Origin: Shinella sp. WSJ-2
GTDB lineage: Bacteria > Pseudomonadota > Alphaproteobacteria > Rhizobiales > Rhizobiaceae
DNA length: 64,000 nucleotides
Assembly (NCBI RefSeq): GCF_003432075.1
Contig: NZ_QWBU01000002.1
Location: forward strand, 496,001 to 560,000
Direction of reading: 5' to 3'
In this document: one piece after another, positions 26,287 to 38,889 of the stretch
How the letters are laid out: every line of letters begins with the position of its first letter
How positions within the stretch are numbered: position 1 is the first letter of the stretch
Program-made: the position numbers and the translations under genes
Notes under the pieces: model-generated
What the model was told of the DNA's origin: nothing
What the model saw: only the letters and a program-made list of their open reading frames with translations
Databases searched by the model: none

Positions 26287-29200
26287 ATGCTGAAGCAGAG
26301 CTTTTCTCTCGAGGACAAGTATACGGCGGAAAGTGGGAGGATCTTCCTTTCCGGCATTCAGGCGCTGGTGCGCCTGCCGATTGTTCAGATGCGGCGCGAT
26401 CGCGCCGCGGGCCTGAACACCGCCGCATTCATCTCGGGTTATCGCGGATCGCCGCTTGGCGGCTACGACCAGCAGCTGGCGAAAGCCGGAAAACACCTGG
26501 CGGCGCACGACATCGTGTTCCGGCCCGGTGTCAACGAGGATCTCGCCGCCACCGCCGTCTGGGGCACCCAGCAGCTGCACCTGTCGCCCGGCGCGCGTTA
26601 CGACGGCGTCGCCGGCTATTGGTACGGCAAGGGGCCGGGCGTGGACCGCTGCGGCGACGTGCTGAAACACGCCAACGCCGCCGGCACCTCGAAACATGGC
26701 GGCGTGCTCTGTTTTGCCGGCGACGACCATTCGGCGAAATCGTCCTCCATCCCGCACCAGTCCGACCACGCCTTCATGTCGGCGGTCATTCCGGTGCTCT
26801 ATCCCTCTTCCATCCACGAATTCGTCGAATATGGCCTGCTCGGCACGGCCATGTCGCGCTATTCGGGCTGCTGGGTCGGCATGAAGTTCATTTCCGACAC
26901 GGTCGAGACGACCGCCTCGGTGGACCTTGCCGGCGAGCGCCGCCAGTTCGTCATTCCCCAGGATTTCGAGTTGCCGCCGGGCGGCCTCGATCTGCGCTGG
27001 CCCGATCCGCCGCTGCCGCAGGATGAGCGTCTCCAGACCTACAAGGGGTATGCGGCCATCGCCTTTGCCCGCGCCAACAAGGTGGACGAGGTGACGCATG
27101 ACGTGCCGCGCGCCCGCTTCGGCATCATCGCCTCGGGCAAGGCCTATGAGGATGTGCTGCAGGCGCTGAAGGAGCTGTCGCTCGGCCCGGCGGAGATGGC
27201 CGAGATCGGCATGCGCATCTACAAGGTCCGCATGCCTTGGCCGCTGGAGCCGGAAGGCGTGCGCGAGTTCTCGCGAGGGTTGGAAGAAGTGCTCGTCGTC
27301 GAGGAACGGCGCGAGATCATCGAAAACCAGATCAAGCAGCAGCTCTTCAACTGGCACCATGGCGAGCGGCCGCGCATCATCGGCAAGTTCGACCATGACG
27401 ACCACGCGTTCCTGCCGCTATCGCAGGCGCTGACGGTCGGCATGGTGGCGCGGGCGATTGCCGCGCGGCTCCTGCATTTCGAATTCGATGCTGGGCTGAA
27501 GAAGGTCATCGCCGATGAGCTCGCTTACCTTCTTGAGCGCGAAAAAATTCGCAAGACGCATGCCGCGCCCATCGAGCGCGTGCCGTATTTCTGCTCCGGC
27601 TGTCCGCACAACACCTCCACCAAGGTGCCTGAGGGCAGTCGCGCGACGGCCGGTATCGGCTGTCACTACATGGTGCAGTGGATGGACCGCGATACCGCGA
27701 CCTTCACCCATATGGGCGCAGAGGGCGTGCCGTGGTCGGGCATCGCGCCCTTCACCGACGAGAAGCACATCTTCGTCAATCTCGGCGACGGCACCTATTA
27801 CCATTCCGGCATTCTGGCGATCCGCCAGTCGGTCGCCGCCCGCGTCAACATCACCTACAAAATCCTCTATAACGATGCGGTGGCGATGACCGGCGGCCAG
27901 GCCGTCGACGGGCCGATCAGCCCCGAGGCGGTGACGCGCCAGCTCTTCGATGAGGGCGTCGCGCCGATCTATCTCGTCTCCGACCACCCGGAAGCCTATT
28001 CGTCCTCCACGCTCGCCCCCGGCACCATCGTACGCCACCGCGACGAGCTGGACCGGGTGATGCGCGACATCAGAGAGGCGCCCGGCTGTTCGGCCATCGT
28101 CTATGTGCAGACCTGTGCCGCCGAAAAGCGCCGCCGTCGCTCGCGCGGCCTGATGGAGGACCCGCCGGTCCGCCTTATGATCAATCCCGCCGTCTGCGAG
28201 GGCTGCGGCGACTGTTCCACCCAGTCGAACTGCGTTTCCGTCGAGCCGCTCGACACGGAACTCGGCCGCAAGCGCAAGATCAACCAGTCGACCTGCAACA
28301 AGGACTATTCCTGCCTCAAGGGCTTCTGCCCGTCCTTCGTGACGGTGGAGGGCGGCCGGCTGCGCAAGGCGGCGCGCTCGAACCCGGACATATCAGGCAT
28401 CCCGGACCCGGATATCGTGAAGATCGGTGACCGGTCCTACAACATCGCCATCGCCGGCATCGGCGGCACGGGTATTCTCACCATCAGCGCCATCCTCGGC
28501 ATGGCTGCCCATCTCGATGGCAAGTCGCCGATGATTTTGGACATGGCCGGCCTCGCCCAGAAGGGCGGTGCCGTCATGAGCCACCTGCGTATCGGCCTGC
28601 ACGACCAGGACGTCTCCTCGCCGCGCATCATCACCGGCGGTGCGGACCTCTTGATCGCCGCCGACGATGTGGTCGCCTCCTCGAAGGATGCGGTGACGCT
28701 CTGCGACCACCACCGCACGACGGGCGTGATCAACACGCGGCTGACCCCGGTCGCCGATTTCGTGCGCAAGCGCGATTTCGATTTCCGCCGCCGCGATGTG
28801 GAGAGCACGGTGCGCGCGGCGCTGCGTGAGGCGTCCACTCTGCTCGACTTCACGACGGTTGCCGAAAAGGTTGCCGGCAATGCCATGGCAACCAACATCC
28901 TGATGACCGGTTACGCCTGGCAGAAGGGGCTGATCCCGCTGACCCGCCAGTCGATCGAGCAGGCGATCGCACTGAACGGCGTGGCCGTCGACGCCACGCT
29001 CTCCGCCTTCAGCTGGGGCCGCCTCATCGCCGCCGATCCCGCCCGCGCCGAGCGCCTGCTGCATCCCGGCAAGCCAGTCGCGACGCTGGAAACGATGCCG
29101 ACGACGGATCTGATCGCGCACCGCGCAAAGTACCTGACGGCCTATCAGAATGCGGCGCTGTCCCGCCGCTACAGGGCGCTGGTGGAGCGGGTGCGGGACG

Positions 29201-29751
29201 CGGAAAAGGCGCTCAGCCCGGATGATCGCCTGTTGCGCACGGTGGCGCATGTCTATGCCCAGCTCTTGGCCTACAAGGACGAATACGAGGTCGCCCGGCT
29301 CTTCACCGACCCCGCCTTCAAGGCCGGTCTCGCCGAGCAGTTTGACGGCAACTACAAGATCGCCTTCAATCTCGCCCCACCCTTCCTGAAGGGCGAGGAT
29401 GCCAATGGCCGGCCGCGCAAGCGCCGCTTCGGCCGCTGGATGCTGCCGGCCTTCGGTGTGTTGGCAAGCCTCAAGGGCCTGCGCGGCACGGCCTTCGATC
29501 CGTTCGGCCGCACCGCCGAGCGCCGCATGGAGCGCCAGCTCATCGCCGACTACGAGGCCTTGGTCGCGCATGTGCTGCAAGGTCTTCGCCGCGACAATCT
29601 CGACGCCGCCGTTACACTGCTTTCGCTTTACGGCGAGATCAGGGGCTACGGCCCCGTGAAGGAAGAGGCGGCAAAGCGCGTGAAGGCGCGCGAGGCCGAA
29701 AAGCGAGCGGCTTTCGACAGGACGGAAGAAAAGGAAAAGGCAATCGCCTGA
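26287..29751 (+). CDS. Indolepyruvate ferredoxin oxidoreductase family protein (fused)
   Basis: 1154 residues, a single chain joining the alpha and beta functions. It would oxidatively decarboxylate aryl or branched 2-keto acids to acyl-CoA with ferredoxin as acceptor. N-terminal pyrimidine-binding region ([17 protein letters not shown]), the TPP region [19 protein letters not shown] and [18 protein letters not shown] with DGPI, a cysteine-rich stretch [13 protein letters not shown] plus [14 protein letters not shown] for an Fe-S cluster, and a gamma-type domain starting [25 protein letters not shown] precedes the ATG. The 164 bases upstream should hold a promoter. It may feed acyl-CoA into the downstream acyl-CoA dehydrogenase pathway. 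Confidence 0.92.
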   Translation: MLKQSFSLEDKYTAESGRIFLSGIQALVRLPIVQMRRDRAAGLNTAAFISGYRGSPLGGYDQQLAKAGKHLAAHDIVFRPGVNEDLAATAVWGTQQLHLSPGARYDGVAGYWYGKGPGVDRCGDVLKHANAAGTSKHGGVLCFAGDDHSAKSSSIPHQSDHAFMSAVIPVLYPSSIHEFVEYGLLGTAMSRYSGCWVGMKFISDTVETTASVDLAGERRQFVIPQDFELPPGGLDLRWPDPPLPQDERLQTYKGYAAIAFARANKVDEVTHDVPRARFGIIASGKAYEDVLQALKELSLGPAEMAEIGMRIYKVRMPWPLEPEGVREFSRGLEEVLVVEERREIIENQIKQQLFNWHHGERPRIIGKFDHDDHAFLPLSQALTVGMVARAIAARLLHFEFDAGLKKVIADELAYLLEREKIRKTHAAPIERVPYFCSGCPHNTSTKVPEGSRATAGIGCHYMVQWMDRDTATFTHMGAEGVPWSGIAPFTDEKHIFVNLGDGTYYHSGILAIRQSVAARVNITYKILYNDAVAMTGGQAVDGPISPEAVTRQLFDEGVAPIYLVSDHPEAYSSSTLAPGTIVRHRDELDRVMRDIREAPGCSAIVYVQTCAAEKRRRRSRGLMEDPPVRLMINPAVCEGCGDCSTQSNCVSVEPLDTELGRKRKINQSTCNKDYSCLKGFCPSFVTVEGGRLRKAARSNPDISGIPDPDIVKIGDRSYNIAIAGIGGTGILTISAILGMAAHLDGKSPMILDMAGLAQKGGAVMSHLRIGLHDQDVSSPRIITGGADLLIAADDVVASSKDAVTLCDHHRTTGVINTRLTPVADFVRKRDFDFRRRDVESTVRAALREASTLLDFTTVAEKVAGNAMATNILMTGYAWQKGLIPLTRQSIEQAIALNGVAVDATLSAFSWGRLIAADPARAERLLHPGKPVATLETMPTTDLIAHRAKYLTAYQNAALSRRYRALVERVRDAEKALSPDDRLLRTVAHVYAQLLAYKDEYEVARLFTDPAFKAGLAEQFDGNYKIAFNLAPPFLKGEDANGRPRKRRFGRWMLPAFGVLASLKGLRGTAFDPFGRTAERRMERQLIADYEALVAHVLQGLRRDNLDAAVTLLSLYGEIRGYGPVKEEAAKRVKAREAEKRAAFDRTEEKEKAIA

Positions 29752-29773
29752 CGATTGCGAGGGGAGGACGGAC

Positions 29774-30937
29774 ATGTACGACGCAGGCATGAGCTTCGGG
29801 CTCGGAGAGGATATCGAGGCGCTCAGGGAAAGCGTGCGGCGGTTCGCGACGGACCGCATCGCGCCGCAGGCCGCCGAAATCGACCGGAGCAACAATTTCC
29901 CCATGCCGCTCTGGCGCGAAATGGGCGATCTCGGCCTGCTCGGCATCACCGCCCCCGAAGGGTTCGGCGGTTCCGGCATGGGCTATCTCGCCCATTGCGT
30001 GGCGATGGAGGAGATCAGCCGCGCCTCGGCCTCGGTGGGCCTGAGCTACGGCGCCCATTCCAATCTGTGCGTCAACCAGCTCGTGCGCAACGCATCGCCT
30101 GCCCAGCGTGAAAAATACCTGCCGAAGCTGATTTCCGGCGAACATGTCGGCGCGCTCGCCATGTCCGAGCCGGGGGCGGGCTCCGACGTCGTGTCGATGA
30201 AGCTGCGCGCCGACAAACGCGGCGATCGCTATGTGCTGAACGGCAACAAGATGTGGATCACCAACGGGCCGGATGCGGATGTGCTGGTGGTCTACGCCAA
30301 GACCGACCCGGATGCAGGCCCGCGCGGCATCACCGCCTTTCTCATCGAGAAGGGCTTCAAGGGCTTTTCGACCGCCCAGAAACTCGACAAGCTCGGCATG
30401 CGCGGTTCCAACACCGGTGAACTGGTCTTCACCGATTGCGAGGTGCCGGAGGAGAACGTGATGGGCACCGTCGGGCGCGGCGTCAACGTGCTGATGTCCG
30501 GCCTCGACTACGAGCGTGTCGTGCTCTCGGGCGGCCCGCTCGGCATCATGGCGGCCTGCCTCGATGTGGTCGTGCCCTATATCCATGAGCGCAGGCAGTT
30601 CGACCGGCCGATCGGCGAGTTCCAGCTGATGCAGGGCAAGGTCGCCGACATGTATGTCGCGCTGAACGCCTGCCGCGCTTACGTCTATGCCGTTGCCACC
30701 GCCTGCGACCGTGGCGAGACGACCCGCAAGGATGCCGCCGGCTGCATTCTCTATTCCGCCGAGATGGCGACGAAGCTGGCGCTCGAGGCCATCCAGTCGC
30801 TCGGCGGCAACGGTTATATCAACGACTACCCGACCGGCCGCCTGCTGCGCGACGCCAAACTCTACGAGATCGGCGCCGGCACCTCCGAAATCCGCCGCAT
30901 GCTCATCGGCCGCGAAATCTTCCAGGAGACGCTGTGA
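29774..30937 (+). CDS. ivd: Isovaleryl-CoA dehydrogenase
   Basis: 387 residues. FAD-dependent acyl-CoA dehydrogenase that turns isovaleryl-CoA into 3-methylcrotonyl-CoA in leucine breakdown. Marks: [14 protein letters not shown] (FAD/substrate loop), [37 protein letters not shown] with the glutamate typical of isovaleryl-CoA dehydrogenases, [14 protein letters not shown], and [25 protein letters not shown] lies 7 bases before the ATG. Stop and next ATG overlap by one base. The surrounding genes support the assignment over other acyl-CoA dehydrogenases. Confidence 0.95.
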   Translation: MYDAGMSFGLGEDIEALRESVRRFATDRIAPQAAEIDRSNNFPMPLWREMGDLGLLGITAPEGFGGSGMGYLAHCVAMEEISRASASVGLSYGAHSNLCVNQLVRNASPAQREKYLPKLISGEHVGALAMSEPGAGSDVVSMKLRADKRGDRYVLNGNKMWITNGPDADVLVVYAKTDPDAGPRGITAFLIEKGFKGFSTAQKLDKLGMRGSNTGELVFTDCEVPEENVMGTVGRGVNVLMSGLDYERVVLSGGPLGIMAACLDVVVPYIHERRQFDRPIGEFQLMQGKVADMYVALNACRAYVYAVATACDRGETTRKDAAGCILYSAEMATKLALEAIQSLGGNGYINDYPTGRLLRDAKLYEIGAGTSEIRRMLIGREIFQETL

Positions 30938-32544
30938 TGCCGGTCCTCCCCTCGGCCGTGAACACCCGCAGCGAGACCTTCGAGACCAATCGCAAGGCGA
31001 TGCTCGATGCGCTGAAACTGGTCGAGGAGGCCGCCAGTCTCGCCATGGATGGGGGCGGGGCGAAGGCGCGGGAACGCCATGTTGCGCGGGGAAAACTGCT
31101 GCCGCGTGACCGCGTCGCGCAATTGCTCGACCCCGGCTCGCCCTTCCTCGAAATCGGCCTCACCGCCGGCCACGGCCTCTATGACGGCGCCTCGCCCTCC
31201 GGTGGCATGATCGCGGGCATTGGCCGCGTCTCGGGTCGCGAATGCATGATCGTTTGCAATGATGCGACGGTGAAGGGCGGCACCTATTATCCGATCACCG
31301 TGAAGAAGCATTTGCGCGCGCAGGAAGTCGCGGCGGAGAACCGGCTGCCCTGCATCTACCTCGTCGATTCCGGCGGCGCCAACCTGCCGAACCAGGACGA
31401 GGTCTTTCCCGATCGCGATCATTTCGGCCGCATTTTCTACAATCAGGCGCAGATGTCTGCGTCAGGCATCCCGCAGGTCGCCGTCGTCATGGGCAGCTGC
31501 ACGGCAGGTGGCGCCTATGTGCCTGCCATGAGCGACGAGACCGTCATCGTCGAAAATCAAGGCACCATCTTCCTCGCCGGCCCACCGTTGGTGAAGGCCG
31601 CGACGGGCGAGATCGTCACGGCCGAAGACCTGGGTGGCGGCGATGTGCACACCCGCCTTTCCGGCGTTGCCGATCATCTCGCCCGCGACGACCGTCATGC
31701 ATTGGGTATCGCCCGCCAGATCGCCGCCAACCTCAATACGCGTAAGCCAGAGGTTACGAAATCGGGTGCGGGCGATGCGCCGCTCTATGATCCCGAAGAA
31801 CTGCTGGGCATCGTGCCGGCCGATACGCGCACCCCCTATGACGTGCGCGAGGTGATCGCCCGCGTGGTCGACGGCTCGCGTTTCGACGAGTTCAAGGCGC
31901 GCTTCGGCACGACGCTGGTCTGCGGCTTCGCGGCCCTGCATGGCTTGCCTGTCGGTATCATCGCCAACAATGGCGTGCTGTTTTCCGAGGCGGCGCTGAA
32001 GGGCGCGCATTTCATCGAGCTCTGCGCCCAGCGCGGCATACCGCTCGTCTTCCTGCAGAACATCACCGGCTTCATGGTCGGCCGCAAATACGAGGCGGAA
32101 GGCATCGCCAAGAATGGTGCGAAGTTGGTGACCGCTGTCGCTACCGCCAATGTGCCCAAGCTGACGGTGCTGATCGGCGGCTCCTATGGTGCCGGCAACT
32201 ACGGCATGTGCGGCCGGGCCTATTCGCCGCGTTTCCTCTGGACCTGGCCGAACAGCCGCATCGCCGTGATGGGCGGCGAGCAGGCGGCCGGGGTACTCGC
32301 GACCGTCAAGCGCGAGGGCATCGAGCGCACGGGCGGCAGCTGGAGCGGCGAGGAGGAGGCCGCCTTCAAGCAGCCGACCATCGACATGTTCGCCCGCCAG
32401 AGTCATCCCCTTTACGCTTCGGCGCGGCTCTGGGACGACGGCATCGTCGATCCGCGCAAGACGCGTGATGTGCTGGCGCTATCGCTTTCGGCGGCGCTCA
32501 ATGCACCCATCGAGCCCACCCGTTTCGGCATCTTCAGGATGTAG
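30937..32544 (+). CDS. mccB: Methylcrotonyl-CoA carboxylase, carboxyltransferase (beta) subunit
   Basis: 535 residues. Transfers carboxyl from biotin to 3-methylcrotonyl-CoA, giving 3-methylglutaconyl-CoA. Crotonase-fold carboxyltransferase with [93 protein letters not shown] and [12 protein letters not shown]. The ATG overlaps the ivd TGA by one base, so the two are coupled. The ridA gene follows, placing ridA between the two carboxylase subunits. Confidence 0.96.
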   Translation: MPVLPSAVNTRSETFETNRKAMLDALKLVEEAASLAMDGGGAKARERHVARGKLLPRDRVAQLLDPGSPFLEIGLTAGHGLYDGASPSGGMIAGIGRVSGRECMIVCNDATVKGGTYYPITVKKHLRAQEVAAENRLPCIYLVDSGGANLPNQDEVFPDRDHFGRIFYNQAQMSASGIPQVAVVMGSCTAGGAYVPAMSDETVIVENQGTIFLAGPPLVKAATGEIVTAEDLGGGDVHTRLSGVADHLARDDRHALGIARQIAANLNTRKPEVTKSGAGDAPLYDPEELLGIVPADTRTPYDVREVIARVVDGSRFDEFKARFGTTLVCGFAALHGLPVGIIANNGVLFSEAALKGAHFIELCAQRGIPLVFLQNITGFMVGRKYEAEGIAKNGAKLVTAVATANVPKLTVLIGGSYGAGNYGMCGRAYSPRFLWTWPNSRIAVMGGEQAAGVLATVKREGIERTGGSWSGEEEAAFKQPTIDMFARQSHPLYASARLWDDGIVDPRKTRDVLALSLSAALNAPIEPTRFGIFRM

Positions 32545-32557
32545 AGGAGGCAATGTC

Positions 32558-32941
32558 ATGAACCGCGAAACCATCAATGCCAAGAACGCACCCGCCCCGC
32601 GTGGCGGCTATTCGCAGGCCGTGAAGCTTACGGATTTTAAGACGTTGCTGTTCATCAGCGGCCAAATCCCGGTGTCCGGCGATGACACGGTGCCGGAGAG
32701 TTTCGAGGACCAGGCACGGCTCGTCTGGCGCAATATCGATGCGCAGCTGAAGGCGGCCGGCATGTCGAAGGCCGATCTCGTCAAGGTCACGACTTTCCTC
32801 GCCGACCGGCATCACACCATGGCCAATCGCGAGATCCGCAGCGAGTATCTCGGCGCCGTCGCACCGGCGATGAGCGTCGTCATCGCCGCGATCTTCGACG
32901 AGAAATGGATGCTCGAAGTCGAGGCCATCGCAGCGCAATGA
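32558..32941 (+). CDS. RidA family protein
   Basis: 127 residues from the ATG at 32558, with GAGGAGG 7 bases upstream. RidA-like enamine/imine deaminase fold: SQAVKL, LLFISGQIPV, VKVTTFLADRH and the final MLEVEAIAA. The usual arginine and glutamate of the active site are at the expected late positions (R-S-EYLG and EVEAIA). These proteins remove reactive enamines made by PLP enzymes. Here it lies inside the leucine operon between mccB and mccA. Confidence 0.9.
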   Translation: MNRETINAKNAPAPRGGYSQAVKLTDFKTLLFISGQIPVSGDDTVPESFEDQARLVWRNIDAQLKAAGMSKADLVKVTTFLADRHHTMANREIRSEYLGAVAPAMSVVIAAIFDEKWMLEVEAIAAQ

Positions 32942-32955
32942 GAAGCGGAGCCGGG

Positions 32956-34937
<1,982 letters not shown>

Positions 34938-34941
<4 letters not shown>

Positions 34942-35813
34942 GCGGACGCATCGAGATTGTCGAAATGGCCGCCCGCGACGGGCTGCAGAACGAGAAGGCG
35001 ATCATCGCGTCCGCCGACAAGATCGCGCTGATCGACCGGTTGTCCGACTGCGGTTTCCAGCGCATCGAGGCGACGAGCTTTGTCAGCCCCAAATGGGTGC
35101 CGCAACTGGCCGATGGCGCGGCGGTCATGGCCGGTATCAAGCGCCGGCCCGGCATTTCCTATGCGGCTCTGGTGCCCAATATGAAGGGATACGAGGCGGC
35201 GAAGGCGGCCGGTGTCAATGAGGTCGCCGTCTTCCTCTCGGCGTCCGAAGGCTTTTCCCGCGCCAATCTCAATTGCTCGATTGCCGAAAGCATCGAGCGC
35301 GCCCGGCCGGTGGCGGAAGCGGCGAGGGCGGACGGCATCCTGCTTCGCGGTTATGTCAGCTGCGTCGTGCAATGCCCCTATGACGGGCCGGTGGAGCCCT
35401 GCGCGGTGGCGCGCGTAACGAGCCAATTGCTGCGCCTCGGCTGCCATGAGGTGAGCCTTGGCGACACGGTCGGCCGCGCCCGCCCGTCCGAAGTCGCAGC
35501 CATGCTGGATGTCGTGCTCGCCGTCGCCTTCCCGGAAAACCTTGCCGGCCATTTCCACGATACGAACGGGCTGGCGCTCGACAATATCCGCGTGGCGCTC
35601 GATCATGGGCTGACGGTCTTCGACGCCTCCGTTGGCGGCCTCGGCGGCTGCCCCTATGCGCCGGGCGCACGCGGCAATGTCGATACGCTCGCCGTCGCTG
35701 ACATGCTGGCGGCGGAGGGTTATGACACCGGGCTTGACCGCGAGAAGTTGGCCGCGGCCGCGGCCTTCGCGCGGCGCATCACCGGCAAGGCTGATATCCG
35801 CAAGAGCGCGTAA
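34938..35813 (+). CDS. mvaB: Hydroxymethylglutaryl-CoA lyase
   Basis: 291 residues. Cleaves HMG-CoA to acetyl-CoA and acetoacetate, the end of leucine degradation. TIM barrel with VEMAARDGLQNEKAII (metal aspartate and substrate contact), TSFVSPKWVPQLAD, YVSCVVQCPYDGPV, SLGDTVGRA, HFHDTNGLAL (metal histidines) and GGLGGCPYAPGARGN with the catalytic cysteine. It overlaps the carboxylase alpha subunit by four bases, so it is in the same operon. Confidence 0.97.
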
Positions 35814-35826
35814 CGGAGGGAGAACC

Positions 35827-36627
35827 ATGCATTTCGAAACCATCTCCGTATCCGTCGATCGTCGCGGCGTGGCGGCCCTGACGCTCCGCCGCCATGCGCA
35901 GCACAATGCGCTGTCGGGTCTGATGATCCGCGAACTCACGACCGTGGCCGGCCTGCTCGGCGAGGACAAGGCGGTGCGCGCCGTCGTGCTGACGGGCGAG
36001 GGAGAGAGTTTTTGCGCCGGCGGTGATCTCAACTGGATGAAGGAGCAGATCGCCGCAAGCCGCGAGGCGCGCATCGCCGAGGCACGCCGCCTCGCCTTGA
36101 TGCTGAAGGCGCTGCGCGACCTGCCCAAGCCGCTGATCGCCCGCGTCAACGGCCAGGCCTATGGCGGTGGCGTTGGCCTGATCAGTGTCTGCGATGCGGC
36201 GATCGCCGCGGAGGGCGCGCGCTTTGGCTTGACGGAAACCCGGCTCGGCCTCATCCCGGCGACGATCAGCCCCTATGTCGCCGCCCGCATCGGCCCCGCC
36301 GCCTTTCTGCGCTTTGCGACATCCGCGCGGCTGTTCGATGCACCGTTAGCCCGCGACATCGGTCTCGTCAGCGGCGTCGTCGCACCCGAGGCGCTGAACG
36401 AGGCGGTAGAGGCGGAGATCAAGCCCTATTTCGCAACGTCGCCGGAGGCCGTCGCGGCGACGAAGGCGCTGGCCCACGCGCTCGCTTCGCCGATCGACGA
36501 TGCCGTGATCGAGATGACGCTGACGCGGCTTGCCGATACCTGGGAGACGCCGGAAGCAGCAGAAGGAATCGCCGCCTTCCTGGAAAAACGCAAGGCGAAC
36601 TGGGTGCCTGCCGATACGGTGAAGTAA
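35827..36627 (+). CDS. Enoyl-CoA hydratase family, probable methylglutaconyl-CoA hydratase
   Basis: 266 residues from the ATG at 35827 with GGAGGGAGA upstream. Crotonase fold: RHAQHNALSGLMI, the oxyanion-hole segment ESFCAGGDLNWM and GQAYGGGVGLISVCDAAIA, then FGLTETRLGLIPATISPYV with the glutamate. The operon would otherwise lack the step from 3-methylglutaconyl-CoA to HMG-CoA, so this assignment fits well. Last gene of the leucine operon; 13 bases follow mvaB. Confidence 0.9.
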   Translation: MHFETISVSVDRRGVAALTLRRHAQHNALSGLMIRELTTVAGLLGEDKAVRAVVLTGEGESFCAGGDLNWMKEQIAASREARIAEARRLALMLKALRDLPKPLIARVNGQAYGGGVGLISVCDAAIAAEGARFGLTETRLGLIPATISPYVAARIGPAAFLRFATSARLFDAPLARDIGLVSGVVAPEALNEAVEAEIKPYFATSPEAVAATKALAHALASPIDDAVIEMTLTRLADTWETPEAAEGIAAFLEKRKANWVPADTVK

Positions 36628-36641
36628 GGGCGGTATTGATA

Positions 36642-36783
36642 AGCCCCTGACCCTAATCCTATCCCCGCAGGCGGGGAGAGGGGACGTGCCCCATCGCGAT
36701 GTTAAATAGTCAGGAAAACGTTACGGCGTGTTCCTTCTCTCCGCTTGCGGGGAGAAGGTGCCGGCAGGCGGATGAGGGGCAGC
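36642..36783. repeat. Rhizobial intergenic palindromic repeat (RIME-like)
   Basis: Mirror-like element after the leucine operon: the left part has GCCCCTGACCCTAATCC and TCCCCGCAGGCGGGGAGAGG, the right part has CTCTCCGCTTGCGGGGAGAA and GGCGGATGAGGGGC. The two outer ends pair imperfectly and each side contains its own small palindrome of CCCCGC/GCGGGG type. It matches the mosaic elements seen between genes in Rhizobium genomes. It could also end transcription of the flanking convergent genes. Confidence 0.75.
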
Positions 36784-36792
36784 CTACCTCCG

Positions 36793-38877
36793 CTATTCGA
36801 TAAACACCCGAACACTCGCCGCCCGCCCGGCCGCATCGATCACCGTCAGCGTCGAGAAACCGGCGCCTTCCGGCATCCATTGCGTCGTGCGCCGGCGCGA
36901 GGCCTCGGGCAGCACTTTGCCGTTGGCGAGCCAGCGGAAGGGCGCGCGGCCGCCCTGGAGTTTCAGGACGAGGGGTGAGATGTCGGTGCCCTTTGTCGCG
37001 CCGAGCTCGACGGAGGCGCCTTCCGGCGGATAGACGATCTGCGGTGCGGGCTCGCGGGAAACCACCGTCACCAGCCCGTTCGCTGTCGTCGAAAAGCGGC
37101 GGAGACTTGCCGGCAATTCGGATTGTGCGATGCGCAGTGCTCCGGCCGGGGCACGCGGAAGCGCGGTGATGGCCACGCCGGAGCGTGAAAAAGCTTCGAA
37201 AAGGATGGGGGCCGCGGCGCCGTAGCCGGTCAGGCCGGGCACCGCGCCATTGTCGGCGCGGCCGACCCAGACGCCCAGCACATGGCGGCCGTCATAGCCG
37301 ACCGACCAGGCGTCACGGTAGCCGTAGCTCGTGCCGGTCTTGTAGGCGATGCCGAGGCGGCGGCTGCCGGTCGGTGGGGTGACGCCGGAGAGGACGTCGG
37401 AAACCTGCCAGACGGCGACGGGATCGAGCAGCGGATCACCAACGATCACCTTGGCATCGCCTGTGATGCCATCACCGAGCTGCACCGGCATGCCGCGATT
37501 GGCGAGCGCCGCATAGAGCTGGGTCAGGTCGCGAAGCGTGATGCCGAGGCCGCCGAGGCCGATGGCGAGGCCCGGCGTTTCGCCCGGTGGCAGTTCGGGG
37601 CGCACTTCGGCGCGACGGAAGCGCACCATCATCCGCGTCGGGCCGACGGCTTCGAGCAGGCGCACCGCGGGCACGTTGAGCGACAATTGCAGCGCCTTGC
37701 GCACGCTGATATCGCCCTGATAGGTCATGTCGAAATTGCGCGGGCGATAGCCGGAGAAATCGGCGGGGCGGTCCTCGACAATGGTTTCCTGCGCAACAAG
37801 ACCCTCTTCGAAGGCAAGGCCGTAGATGAAGGGCTTCAGCGCCGAGCCGGGCGAGCGGCGGATGCGCGTCATGTCGATCCAGCCGGCGCGGCTGCCGTCG
37901 AAATAATCCGCCGAACCGACTTCGCCGAGGATTTCGCCGGTGCGGGCATCGGCCATCACCATGGCGATGGAAATCTTCGGGCCGAGCCGCTCGGCCGCCT
38001 CGCGGGCGACGGTTTCGAGGCCGTCCTGCACCGTGCGGTCGAGTGAGGTCTCGTGCTTGATCGCCTTCGGGTCCTTGCGCAGCGCCAGTTCCGAGAGATG
38101 CGCGGCGTAGGAGGGGAGCTGCCGGCGGCGGTCCGGCACGGCTTCCAGGCCGGCGCGTTCGGCCTCGCCCTCGCCGATGATGTCAGAGACGGCAAGGCGG
38201 GTCAGCACGCGTTCGCGGGCCTTTTCCGCGACGTCGCGATGGCGGTCCGGCCGGCGTTTTTCCGGCAGCTGCGGCAGGGCGACGAGCAGGGCGGCCTCGG
38301 CCACCGAAAGCCGCTTCGGCTCCTTGCCGAACCAGGCGAGGCTTGCGGCGCGCACGCCCTCCAGATTGCCGCCATAGGGGGCGAGCGTCAGGTAGAGATC
38401 GAGGATTTGCGCCTTGGAAAGCCGGCGCTCGAGCTGGATGGCGCGGGCCATCTGGCGCAGCTTAGCCGTCATGGAGCGGCTTTCGCGCGGCTCGATCAGG
38501 CGCGCGACCTGCATGGAGAGCGTGGACGCACCCGAGACGATGCGGCCATTGCCGATGAACTGGCCGGCGGCACGCAGCAGCGCCCAGGGGTCGATGCCGC
38601 CGTGCTCGTTGAAGCGCCGGTCCTCATAGGCCACCAGCATGCGCAGGAACTGCGGGTCGACATCGGCGGCCGTGGTCTTCAGCCGCCAGTGTCCTTCCGG
38701 GGTCGCGAAGGCGCGCAGCAGGCGGCCGTCGCGGTCGAGCACTTCCTTGGAGACGGTTTCCGCCACCGCGATCGGTGGCGGATAGGCACGGTCGGCATAA
38801 TCGAGCCCGAAGGCGAGGGCGGCAATCGCTGCCGCCCCGCCGAGGGAACCGATCAGAAGTTTGCGCCACAGCGCCAT
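36793..38877 (-). CDS. pbpC: Penicillin-binding protein 1C
   Basis: About 694 residues (ATG at 38877; a GTG at 38880 with AAGGGG 6 bases before it is also possible). One membrane helix near the start, then a GT51 glycosyltransferase (YEDRRFNEHGGIDPWALLRA, GASTLSMQVARLI) and a transpeptidase domain with SPGSALKPF (S-x-x-K), and YKTGTSYGYRDAWSVGYDG (KTG box). The C-terminal domain is the PbpC type, with beta strands. The enzyme polymerises and may cross-link peptidoglycan outside the inner membrane. It follows the alpha-2-macroglobulin gene in the usual conserved pair. Confidence 0.96.
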   Translation of the reverse strand: MALWRKLLIGSLGGAAAIAALAFGLDYADRAYPPPIAVAETVSKEVLDRDGRLLRAFATPEGHWRLKTTAADVDPQFLRMLVAYEDRRFNEHGGIDPWALLRAAGQFIGNGRIVSGASTLSMQVARLIEPRESRSMTAKLRQMARAIQLERRLSKAQILDLYLTLAPYGGNLEGVRAASLAWFGKEPKRLSVAEAALLVALPQLPEKRRPDRHRDVAEKARERVLTRLAVSDIIGEGEAERAGLEAVPDRRRQLPSYAAHLSELALRKDPKAIKHETSLDRTVQDGLETVAREAAERLGPKISIAMVMADARTGEILGEVGSADYFDGSRAGWIDMTRIRRSPGSALKPFIYGLAFEEGLVAQETIVEDRPADFSGYRPRNFDMTYQGDISVRKALQLSLNVPAVRLLEAVGPTRMMVRFRRAEVRPELPPGETPGLAIGLGGLGITLRDLTQLYAALANRGMPVQLGDGITGDAKVIVGDPLLDPVAVWQVSDVLSGVTPPTGSRRLGIAYKTGTSYGYRDAWSVGYDGRHVLGVWVGRADNGAVPGLTGYGAAAPILFEAFSRSGVAITALPRAPAGALRIAQSELPASLRRFSTTANGLVTVVSREPAPQIVYPPEGASVELGATKGTDISPLVLKLQGGRAPFRWLANGKVLPEASRRRTTQWMPEGAGFSTLTVIDAAGRAASVRVFIE

Positions 38878-38889
38878 CACCAGAACCCC

